Below, piece by piece: positions 9,728 through 16,266 of a stretch of DNA of 46,901 nt. The stretch is from Cytophagaceae bacterium (GTDB lineage Bacteria > Bacteroidota > Bacteroidia > Cytophagales > Cytophagaceae). The translations under genes were made by a program, and so were the position numbers. The notes beneath the pieces are model-generated. The model was given only the letters and a program-made list of their open reading frames with translations, was not told the origin of the DNA and ran no database searches. Each line of letters starts with the position of its first letter. Within the stretch, counting starts at the first letter, position 1. The DNA is taken from NCBI GenBank assembly GCA_029237685.1, contig JAQZBV010000017.1, forward strand, positions 1 through 46,901, in the 5' to 3' direction.

Positions 9728-10255
9728 CTATTGTTTCACATCATACCACAACTGCACCAAACCAGACGGAAAGCTTAAGCTTTGCTTGAATTTCAGGTAC
9801 TGCTCGGGACGACCGTCTTTGAACAAGCGTATGCCATCGCCTAATAAATGTGGAATGACAGAAACGATGATGCGATCAAATAATTTATGACGGAGCAATT
9901 CGGTGACAATCTCGGCACCTCCATCGCAATAGATGTTTTTGCCTTCTTGTTGTTTTAACTCTGTGACCAATTGTACCACATCAGAGTGGAATACGACATG
10001 ATCGTGTGTCCCGGTTCTGCTTTTAGAAATGACGTATACTTTTTTATCCCTGTGCAGGTATTGTTCTCCTATCGTCAACACCTTATCAAAAGTTTTGCGT
10101 CCCCAAATGACGGTGTCTATGTTTTGAAGGAAATCATGGTAACCATAGTCTTCATTGGGCGTTTCTACCATGGTTAAGAAATCAATGTTGTCATCGGCTT
10201 TCGCAATATAACCATCGAGGCTCATGGCAATGTAGAGGTGTAATTTTCTGCTCAT
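9728..10255 (-). CDS. Dihydrofolate reductase-like (RibD C-terminal) family protein
   Basis: The 175-residue product belongs to the DHFR/RibD C-terminal superfamily. It opens RKLHLYIAMSLDGYIA and has VIWGRKTFD (about 65-73). A YCDGGAEIVTELL motif (about 125-137) contains the nucleotide-binding DGG. It ends DRIIVSVIPHLLGDGIRLF, the strand and loop typical of these reductases. It probably uses NADPH, but the substrate is unknown. The frame extends upstream to a TTG at 10321; I chose the ATG at 10255 because homologues begin right at this strand. A second family member lies at 46110. Confidence 0.8.
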   Translation of the reverse strand: MSRKLHLYIAMSLDGYIAKADDNIDFLTMVETPNEDYGYHDFLQNIDTVIWGRKTFDKVLTIGEQYLHRDKKVYVISKSRTGTHDHVVFHSDVVQLVTELKQQEGKNIYCDGGAEIVTELLRHKLFDRIIVSVIPHLLGDGIRLFKDGRPEQYLKFKQSLSFPSGLVQLWYDVKQ

Positions 10256-10352
10256 GCTTAGGGATTGTGTTGAATGTCTTCGGATGCTTGAATATAGGTT
10301 TTTTAAGAAATAATACCGCAAACTAATTTCACTTATTGGGTACGATTTTTTT

Positions 10353-10370
10353 CCTTAACCACGGTTAAGG
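10353..10370. promoter_or_regulatory. Perfect inverted repeat, operator candidate
   Basis: CCTTAACC (10353-10360) and GGTTAAGG (10363-10370) form a perfect 8-bp inverted repeat with a 2-bp centre. It lies 20 bp upstream of a TAnnTTTG box on the plus strand and about 100 bp upstream of the reductase gene on the minus strand. Confidence 0.45.
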
Positions 10371-10390
10371 AGATTTCAATAAAGGCGTTC

Positions 10391-10398
10391 TACTTTTG
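10391..10398 (+). promoter_or_regulatory. Bacteroidota -7 box TACTTTTG
   Basis: This is an exact match to the TAnnTTTG consensus, on the plus strand in a region with no annotated plus-strand gene. A short ORF (10427-10474) and a hairpin terminator (10471-10505) follow. A clear -33 TTTG was not found. Confidence 0.35.
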
Positions 10399-10426
10399 TA
10401 TACAATAGAGCACTATTATTTTAAAA

Positions 10427-10474
10427 ATGTCACAGGTGGTATGGTCATTGATTGGGCATGATGAATGGTCATAA
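10427..10474 (+). CDS. Possible 15-codon mini-ORF (doubtful)
   Basis: ATG to TAA encodes MSQVVWSLIGHDEWS. It lies between a TACTTTTG promoter box and a terminator hairpin that begins at its own stop codon. The context suggests a small transcript (roughly 10405-10505), either a small RNA or a leader peptide. The ORF is short enough to occur by chance, and no homologue is known to me. Confidence 0.2.
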   Translation: MSQVVWSLIGHDEWS

Positions 10475-10505
10475 AGGCACAAGCAGAACACCGGTGCCTT
10501 TATTG
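10471..10505. terminator. Bidirectional hairpin terminator
   Basis: ATAAAGGCAC (10471-10480) pairs with GTGCCTTTAT (10494-10503) across a 13-nt loop. It lies 3 bases beyond the stop of the minus-strand lipoprotein gene at 10508 and would serve it. On the plus strand it would end the putative small transcript. Confidence 0.6.
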
Positions 10506-10507
10506 TT

Positions 10508-10909
10508 CTAAAAAATGTAAGAAGGCAAAGCAATGGACGTACTCCCATCAGCGCCAACCGTGGCACTTTGCTGTATTTTGACCACCCCTCCCACAATGAT
10601 TTTGGCCGTTAGGGTTTGATTGGGACTGGCATTGGAAACTGCAGTTGATAATGTAATAGCGGGTACATTGTCATTGATAGTTACACTTTTTGACCATGGA
10701 AGCACAAGGGCACTTTCCGATAGTGCCGCGCCACTTTCCCCGAAATAAATGGCACTGATGTTACCGGAAGCAGTGCCTGTGAGTTCGTAAGTAACCTGTC
10801 GACTACTGCCGGATGGACCCGGAGCATTGGAGCTACTTTTTGGACAAGCAGTAAGTCCTACGATGGAGAGTAGGAGCAAGGTAGATTTTAAGATAAGTTT
10901 TGAATTCAT
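10508..10909 (-). CDS. MmpS-like beta-sandwich lipoprotein
   Basis: The 133-residue product has a lipoprotein signal peptide with lipobox LTAC (Cys22), followed by a Ser/Gly/Pro linker (PKSSSNAPGPSGSS). The domain at about 37-133 resembles the C-terminal domain of MmpS proteins: VTYELTGTASGNISAIYF, then LPWSKSVTI, then LTAKIIVGGVVKIQQSATV. In mycobacteria MmpS proteins assist MmpL lipid exporters; no MmpL/RND gene is nearby here, so the role is open. It is probably anchored in the periplasm or outer membrane. Two palindromes lie in its upstream region. Confidence 0.65.
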   Translation of the reverse strand: MNSKLILKSTLLLLSIVGLTACPKSSSNAPGPSGSSRQVTYELTGTASGNISAIYFGESGAALSESALVLPWSKSVTINDNVPAITLSTAVSNASPNQTLTAKIIVGGVVKIQQSATVGADGSTSIALPSYIF

Positions 10910-10912
10910 AGC

Positions 10913-10931
10913 TGCATGTGATTTACATGCA
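10913..10931. promoter_or_regulatory. Inverted repeat next to lipoprotein start codon
   Basis: TGCATGT (10913-10919) and ACATGCA (10925-10931) form a perfect 7-bp inverted repeat with a 5-nt loop. It begins 3 bases upstream of the ATG of the minus-strand MmpS-like gene. It could be an operator or a 5' UTR hairpin that affects translation. Confidence 0.4.
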
Positions 10932-10959
10932 AGTTAGGAGGGCGTGGCGTTTGAACTCG

Positions 10960-10973
10960 TTAACTTAAGTTAA
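10960..10973. promoter_or_regulatory. 14-bp perfect palindrome
   Basis: TTAACTTAAGTTAA is a perfect palindrome about 50 bp upstream of the MmpS-like lipoprotein gene. It is a candidate regulator-binding site, although AT-rich palindromes can occur by chance. Confidence 0.3.
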
Positions 10974-11109
10974 GAAATGAGTGGGGACGGAAAAAAGCTA
11001 TTTCTTCAGTCAAACGCTGTCTTAGGCAGCTTAGAGACTTGGTGCAGTATCGCTTTCTTGGATCATGTATTTCGCTAAATAGTCAAAAAAGGATGTTTCC
11101 CATTTGTGG

Positions 11110-12027
11110 TCAGTTGAATGACTGTCTGAATTCTAAAGGTGAAAAATTAGTTTTGGACTTGAATAATTTGCTGAAGGATTGTGAATGTTCAAAACCTAAG
11201 GCATAAGCGATTTCACTAATTGATAAATTGGTGGTGGATAGTTTTTCCTTTGCTTTTTCAATTAACTTCTCATGGATATGATGTTGGGTGCTTTGTCCCG
11301 TTAATGCTTTGAGGAGACTGCCTAAATAACTCGTTGATACATGGAGTTCATCGGCAATGTACTGAACGGAGGGCAGTCCTTTGCTGATCAGGTTATCACT
11401 GTTAAAATAATTGTTGAGCACCACTTCCAGGCGTGCTAAGATCTCATGGTTACTGATCTTTCTCGTGATGAACTGACGTTGATAGAACCGCTCACAATAA
11501 TTGAGAATCAATTCAATTTGCGCGATAATGATATTTTGGCTGAATTTGTCAATGTTAGAATGGTATTCTTGCTGTATACTTTTCATAACACCAATAATAA
11601 TACTTTCTTCTTTTTCAGACATGAACAATGCTTCATTGACTGAATAACCAAAGAAATCGTATTGTTTAATGTTGGTCGCCAAAGGGGTATTCCACAGAAA
11701 ATCGGGATGGATGAATAAAAGAATTCCGGAAGGTTTGATGTCAGATTTTTCCACTGTTATATTTACGATTTGTCCGGGAGACACGAAGGACATGAGTCCT
11801 TCATCAAAATCATATTTCTGCTGACCGTATTTGAATTTACCGTTGATGTTTCTCTTGAGTCCAATAGAATAAAAGTTTTGAATCCAACTGATCTCGTTGT
11901 TTTCAGTGGTATAATTCACCTGGTTGTAATCCACCAGGCTGATTAAGGGATGTTCCGGCTTGGGTAACCCGCTGAGCTGATGGAATTCGCTGATGGAGTT
12001 AATTTTATGGATTGTTTTATTTTTCAT
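11110..12027 (-). CDS. AraC family transcriptional regulator
   Basis: The 305-residue protein has an N-terminal cupin-like sensing domain (about 20-175) and a C-terminal AraC/XylS DNA-binding domain (about 205-303). Two helix-turn-helices are visible: LPSVQYIADELHVSTSYLGSLL, then LSISEIAYALGFEHSQSFSKLF ending in F-PLEFR, the family signature. It follows the SDR oxidoreductase gene on the same strand with an 84-bp gap that holds a strong inverted repeat. An AraC regulator beside an SDR often controls that SDR, so regulation of the 12112 gene is a reasonable inference. Confidence 0.9.
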   Translation of the reverse strand: MKNKTIHKINSISEFHQLSGLPKPEHPLISLVDYNQVNYTTENNEISWIQNFYSIGLKRNINGKFKYGQQKYDFDEGLMSFVSPGQIVNITVEKSDIKPSGILLFIHPDFLWNTPLATNIKQYDFFGYSVNEALFMSEKEESIIIGVMKSIQQEYHSNIDKFSQNIIIAQIELILNYCERFYQRQFITRKISNHEILARLEVVLNNYFNSDNLISKGLPSVQYIADELHVSTSYLGSLLKALTGQSTQHHIHEKLIEKAKEKLSTTNLSISEIAYALGFEHSQSFSKLFKSKTNFSPLEFRQSFN

Positions 12028-12047
12028 AGTTTGAAGGATAACATAAA

Positions 12048-12074
12048 GATAGAACTGAGTGCATCAGTTCTATC
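12048..12074. promoter_or_regulatory. 11-bp perfect inverted repeat between SDR and AraC genes
   Basis: GATAGAACTGA (12048-12058) and TCAGTTCTATC (12064-12074) are perfectly complementary across a 5-nt loop. The repeat sits 20 bp upstream of the AraC start codon. There is no strong U-tract, so an operator or a 5' leader hairpin is more likely than a terminator. Confidence 0.5.
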
Positions 12075-12111
12075 CTTGCCATTATCTCTATTTCTAGATA
12101 GTCAATTATTT

Positions 12112-12915
12112 TTAAAAATCTGTAGAATAACTCAATGTTTTATTGGCATTCATGTCATTTTGCAAAATGGTAATTTTGTTTTCAGCCATGCTGTATGAAT
12201 CTGTTCCTAAGAATAAATGCAAAGGAGGATTTTCGGTTTCTGCCAGTGTAATGAATGCCGTCGCTGCTTTTTCAGGATCGCCTGGTTGATTGCCGATGAT
12301 TTGATTTTCATGCATGGCTTCTAACTCCCTTGCCTCCGTGTAAGCTGCTATCGGATTTTCTGCCAGACGAAGAGAACCTTTCAGCAAGAAATTGGTCTTG
12401 AAATATCCGGGATAAACGATGCTGGCTGATATGCCCAATGATTTTGTTTCTGCTGCCAGTGCTTCAGTCAGCCCAGCGACAGCAAATTTGGTCGCATTAT
12501 AAATACCCCAACCCGGAAAAGCACCAAGGAAACCCGCTATGGAAGAGATGTTGATCACATGTCCGGATTTATTCTGACGGAAATGAGGCATGACATGACG
12601 AATGACGTTGAGTGTTCCAAATACGTTGACATCAAAGTTTTGGCGAGCTTCTTTATCGCTCAACTCCTCCAATGTTCCCAACTGCCCGTAGCCGGCATTA
12701 TTTACCACCACATCGATTTTTCCAAATGATTTTAAGAGTTCCGCTACAGCGGCTGGCAAGAAGTTTGAAGAAGAATTACCTACTTCTACTATTAAGCTTT
12801 TGATGTCTCGTGAAGTAGCAGCTACACGATAGCCTTCTTTTAATAATTTTTTTACAAGGGTTAATCCTAAACCTTTGGATGCTCCGGTTACAAACCATAC
12901 TTTTTTAGTGTTCAT
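12112..12915 (-). CDS. SDR family oxidoreductase with a missing beta-3 segment
   Basis: This 267-residue short-chain dehydrogenase has a Rossmann fold: TGASKGLG glycine motif (10-17), NNAGYG (about 73-78), catalytic Ser in NISSIAG (about 123-129) and Y-N-A-T-K (about 141-145). TSR after the second strand suggests NADP preference. It resembles the family of SDRs that accompany AraC regulators. The usual segment after FLP, with an LDVT-type motif whose Asp contacts the adenine, is absent: FLP runs straight into AAVAELLKSFGKIDV. That implies an in-frame loss of about 13-15 codons compared with the family pattern. All other core motifs are intact, so activity may be reduced rather than lost. Confidence 0.85.
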   Translation of the reverse strand: MNTKKVWFVTGASKGLGLTLVKKLLKEGYRVAATSRDIKSLIVEVGNSSSNFLPAAVAELLKSFGKIDVVVNNAGYGQLGTLEELSDKEARQNFDVNVFGTLNVIRHVMPHFRQNKSGHVINISSIAGFLGAFPGWGIYNATKFAVAGLTEALAAETKSLGISASIVYPGYFKTNFLLKGSLRLAENPIAAYTEARELEAMHENQIIGNQPGDPEKAATAFITLAETENPPLHLFLGTDSYSMAENKITILQNDMNANKTLSYSTDF

Positions 12916-13056
12916 TTTTTTCGCTGTTTAAGTGAATAATAATTACACTGCAATTTGTAGGGTATTTAAAGAATGGCTTGTAGGCAAATCGACTATTGTT
13001 GTAGCCGAATTTATATCGGGACTGAGGAGCCCTCTATAAGTCATAAAGGTAATCTC

Positions 13057-13569
13057 CTAAAATTTCCACCAAGGTTTTTTCGGCTTATAGGTGGGCGTTA
13101 TTTTTTTATATAAGGTATAAGATACTGGCTGAATTACATGAGCAGAAAAGTCAACTTCAGAACCCTTCAATTCCTTTATAGTTCCATTAAACGAGTAAAG
13201 ATATGTTTTACCTTGAGCGTTTTCTATACTGACGTTATCGTATTCTTTATCGTGCTTCGAAACATAAACGACTAACTTTTCGCCGATGTTGGATTCGACG
13301 TATGGCATGGACTCTTTGATCTCCCAAACTCCAAAAACAACGGGCTCATAAGCATGGAAGCTATTGGGATACCTCATATAGTTGACGAGCACACAAAATC
13401 TTTCGAAGTCTGGCGGATTCGGAAATTCTAATAAAAAACTTGTCGGGTTGATTTTATAAATAAGGATTGGATTAACGCTCTCCGATTCCGCATGCAGGTT
13501 GGCAAGATCCATTGTATATGCCTCTATCATTTCTTCGCTGGAGTTGTTAACGATGATGTAGTTCGTCAT
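13057..13569 (-). CDS. Unrecognised soluble protein
   Basis: The 170-residue acidic protein has no signal peptide or membrane segment and ends in a basic, aromatic tail (YKPKKPWWKF). No family is recognised. The region FLLEFPNPPDFERFCVLVNYMRYP is the most distinctive part. Its start lies 2 bases after the stop of the NrfD-like membrane protein gene at 13572, so it belongs to the acyltransferase operon. Confidence 0.6.
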   Translation of the reverse strand: MTNYIIVNNSSEEMIEAYTMDLANLHAESESVNPILIYKINPTSFLLEFPNPPDFERFCVLVNYMRYPNSFHAYEPVVFGVWEIKESMPYVESNIGEKLVVYVSKHDKEYDNVSIENAQGKTYLYSFNGTIKELKGSEVDFSAHVIQPVSYTLYKKITPTYKPKKPWWKF

Positions 13570-13571
13570 AA

Positions 13572-14147
13572 TCAGTTTGGATTGATCGAATGTTTGGATG
13601 GATTAAAATACTTAATTCCATTTCCGATGAGCAGTACTAAAACACCTAAACAAATGCCTTTAATAATCAGGGTGATTTCATGGTCAAAAGGCATACAACC
13701 GCAATGACCTGAATGATCTACAAAATCTCTATGTAAATTGGTCATGTGAATCACAAAGGATTCAAACAACCATCCTATATTCATGAGCAAAGCAATCAAT
13801 AGCAAGAGATAGGCGTTTGTTCCGATTCTTTTTGTTGTCAATAGGAACGGTAAAATGGAATGGCCAAGGAACATCATCCAGTAGGCCCACCAATAAGGCC
13901 CGAAAGCCCGGTTTATAAATACAACTGGTGGCTCATTTTCTGAAACAGATAAAATAGTAAGTATAAAATGGATCAAAGCCAATGCGGCATAAGAGAGTAT
14001 CAATCCTCTCAGAATCTGTAAGGCGTAATGCGTGTCTATTTTGTTTTTGAAAAAGTAGCGGAACGGAAGAATAACCAAGACGCTGATGAATACAGTTCTT
14101 ATGCAGTTTGCATGGATTAGATCTATAATAGCTTTCAGCAGTTCCAT
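13572..14147 (-). CDS. Short NrfD/ActC-like integral membrane protein
   Basis: The 191-residue protein has about five membrane segments (roughly 12-30, 45-66, 85-103, 111-137, 158-177). Two stretches closely resemble the C-terminal half of NrfD-family subunits such as ActC of alternative complex III: F-NRAFGPYWWAYWMM (about 77-92) and NIGWLFESFVIHMTNLHRDF (123-142). ActC itself is more than twice as long, and its partners are not encoded nearby. This looks like a stand-alone half-domain. It may bind a quinone or just be a structural relic. It is the middle gene of the acyltransferase operon, 10 bases after the acyltransferase stop. Confidence 0.6.
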   Translation of the reverse strand: MELLKAIIDLIHANCIRTVFISVLVILPFRYFFKNKIDTHYALQILRGLILSYAALALIHFILTILSVSENEPPVVFINRAFGPYWWAYWMMFLGHSILPFLLTTKRIGTNAYLLLLIALLMNIGWLFESFVIHMTNLHRDFVDHSGHCGCMPFDHEITLIIKGICLGVLVLLIGNGIKYFNPSKHSINPN

Positions 14148-14157
14148 TCGTATGGCT

Positions 14158-15240
14158 TTAATTTTTGCCTGTTTTGTTGGAACTTAAATAACGACGTAGA
14201 GGAAGATCGTAAACTTTTAAAACCAGGTAAGCAAATCCAATCATCACTAGTGTTCCACCGCTTACGATAAAAAATAATTCCCATGATTCAGGATGGTACT
14301 TGGTGTAATAATTCACAAAGAACCAAAGGAGTGCGTAATGCGTCATGTATAAAGGGTAGGAGAGATCGCCTAAGAATGAACATACTTTTCCGATTTTTGC
14401 ATTGACGTGTGTTCCCGCTCCTAAAGCAATCAGTAAAGGATAAATAACCACAATCACTAGCACTTCTGTTAGCCAGTTAATGGAGAAAAAAGGCAACATG
14501 AAAGTAAGCAAGAGCAGAAGAGATAGACTTACAAAGCCAAGCGAACTGCTGATGATCCATCGAAAACGATACAGCAACAAACCCATCATGAAAGAAAAGG
14601 ATACGCGCGCGAGCCCGTCAAGGAAACTTTTTCCATCCCAGCCACCGATCAATATTCCTGCGTGGTAACCCGCAGCAACCAGTGCAACGATAGATAGAAT
14701 GATACAGAGGATCAGATTACGGTTACTGATTTTATAAAGGAAGAAAGCATAGACTACATTGGCCATGTATTCAAAGAAAAGCGACCAGGCTGGTGAGTTG
14801 AAGGCGATCAAAGAAAATCCTCTTTCCGTCATGATGGGTAATGGAATCAATAAGGCTGAACTGATAAAGGATAATCCTATGGTTATCCAATCGTAGACTT
14901 TTCCTCCATTATCCCAAGTGATAAAAAAGGCTAACAATCCAAGGATGGCAGACAGGAGCACTAAAGGATGCAGCCTGATTAAACGTAATTTGAAAAATGC
15001 TGTTACACCCATGGAAGCGATGCGGTGATCATAGGCATAGGCGATGACAAAACCGGATAAACAAAAGAAAAAGTCCACCGCCAGAAAACCATGTCCGATG
15101 AAATTTTTGCTGATGTCGGGATAGACAAATTCCATGAAGTGAAAGAGCACTACGGCGATAGCGGCTACACCTCTTAGTCCATCGAGTACTTTAAAATGTT
15201 GTTTGGTGTTTTCTGTTGAAATGGGGTTGATCTGATTCAA
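14158..15240 (-). CDS. Acyltransferase 3 family membrane protein (OafA/YrhL type)
   Basis: The 360-residue polytopic protein has about ten membrane segments. It begins with the acyltransferase-3 hallmark LDGLRGVAAIAVVLFHF (18-34), which includes the conserved His. Next come the GFLAVDFFFCLSGFV motif and FFKLRLIRLHPL, the conserved R-x-x-R region. These enzymes O-acylate sugars or lipids of the cell envelope; the substrate here is unknown. It is the first gene of a three-gene operon. A 36-bp motif found again upstream of the esterase at 43454 lies 35 bp in front of its start. Confidence 0.9.
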   Translation of the reverse strand: MNQINPISTENTKQHFKVLDGLRGVAAIAVVLFHFMEFVYPDISKNFIGHGFLAVDFFFCLSGFVIAYAYDHRIASMGVTAFFKLRLIRLHPLVLLSAILGLLAFFITWDNGGKVYDWITIGLSFISSALLIPLPIMTERGFSLIAFNSPAWSLFFEYMANVVYAFFLYKISNRNLILCIILSIVALVAAGYHAGILIGGWDGKSFLDGLARVSFSFMMGLLLYRFRWIISSSLGFVSLSLLLLLTFMLPFFSINWLTEVLVIVVIYPLLIALGAGTHVNAKIGKVCSFLGDLSYPLYMTHYALLWFFVNYYTKYHPESWELFFIVSGGTLVMIGFAYLVLKVYDLPLRRYLSSNKTGKN

Positions 15241-15274
15241 TGTTGAGCGTTATTTTCTATCCTTTTTTGAAAGG

Positions 15275-15310
15275 AATAAGATAAAAGATTGAAGTTGTAA
15301 ATCCTAAAAA
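15275..15310 (-). repeat. 36-bp intergenic repeat, copy 1 (promoter-like)
   Basis: This copy matches 44492-44527 at 32 of 36 bases. On the minus strand both read TTTTTAGGATTT, a C/T-rich spacer, then TATCTTATT. Both lie just beyond a terminator and 35-64 bp upstream of a minus-strand start codon, so a shared promoter or regulator site is likely. Confidence 0.45.
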
Positions 15311-15335
15311 ACAGTGGCCTTATCTGGAGAGTCCA

Positions 15336-15371
15336 TAAAAAAGGCACGGACGTTATGCCTGTGCCTTTTTA
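15336..15371 (-). terminator. Terminator of DoxX gene
   Basis: A 12-bp stem (AAAAAGGCACGG with its partner, one G-U pair) has a loop at about 15351-15358 and ends in a T-run on the minus strand. It is 15 bases beyond the DoxX stop. The A/T-flanked stem could work in both directions. Confidence 0.75.
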
Positions 15372-15386
15372 TAATGGTATGACAAC

Positions 15387-15764
15387 TTATTGAATCATCG
15401 GTAAATACTTGTTTTTATTTTCTGCCAGCACCACAAGGTTAACAACCAGCAGGATCAATGCAATCGGCGCTCCTGAAGGCTCTGTGATGGTATTGGTCAA
15501 CAAAATACCAATGGTGATTGGGAAAATGACAAGAGCACCCAATGCTCTTGTCTTGGGAAAGATAAATAATAAACCTCCTATAATTTCTATCACACCTACC
15601 AATGGCATGATCCATCCGATCTCTGTGAAGGCCTTCCATACGCTCACCATTTTCTCCGGCATATCTGCAGGTGGCGGCATGTAGTTAAAAAACTTATTCA
15701 ATCCTGCATTAATCATCATCAATCCGAACAGCAGACTGAGGACAAAGAGAATTTTTGTTTTCAT
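15387..15764 (-). CDS. DoxX family membrane protein
   Basis: The 125-residue protein has four membrane segments, and the DoxX pattern is clear. The first helix is followed by NAGLNKFFNYMPPP (20-33). IGWIMPLVGVIEIIGGLLFIFPKTRALGALVIFPITIGI then covers the central helices. It lies in the cytoplasmic membrane. Family members have been linked to redox or oxidoreductase complexes, but no function can be assigned here. It is flanked by a terminator downstream and a 500-bp non-coding stretch upstream, so it is probably monocistronic. Confidence 0.85.
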   Translation of the reverse strand: MKTKILFVLSLLFGLMMINAGLNKFFNYMPPPADMPEKMVSVWKAFTEIGWIMPLVGVIEIIGGLLFIFPKTRALGALVIFPITIGILLTNTITEPSGAPIALILLVVNLVVLAENKNKYLPMIQ

Positions 15765-16266
15765 AGGATCTATCGTTTTAGTTAATTAATAAACGTCTAA
15801 TTTTTCCAACGTCAACAGCATTTCATCCAGCTGCCTTTTGCAAACCATTTTGATACTCTACGATTTATAAGGTAATACGGTTTCCATAAATGGGCTTTCT
15901 TTTGGCTTATTAATCTAATGCCTATTCACATAAAAAAAGGATCGGCGGAGGGAGAACAGTATCTGTTTGTTTTGTGATGTAATAAGATGGTTTGTTTCAC
16001 TAAAAGGAGAGATACGTTTTTTTTATGGATGATTAAGGAGCTCTATCATAAATACGATTGCGATTAAAGCGCTATGTTTTTATTGATGTTACCCCGTATT
16101 CTTTTATTCGTTTGAACGCTCGTTTTTTTTAATTGTACAAGACTGATAAAAAGTATGACAAAGTGCTGTAAGTCCCGTTAACTGATGCATTTAAACGAAA
16201 AATAATTTTTAAGATTAAAAAACATTTTTGATTTTCCAGCCTTAACTAAACCAAACTTTTATTATC
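15765..16266. other. Non-coding stretch between DoxX and CBM9 genes
   Basis: This is an AT-rich divergent intergenic region of about 500 bp that should hold the promoters of both flanking genes. No ORF, RNA gene or strong palindrome was seen, and no exact TAnnTTTG box could be placed confidently. Confidence 0.6.

Noticed and set aside
15765..16266. Possible small RNA or ORF in the 500-bp gap
   Set aside because: No terminator hairpin, exact promoter box or coding-like frame was found; it is probably just regulatory sequence.
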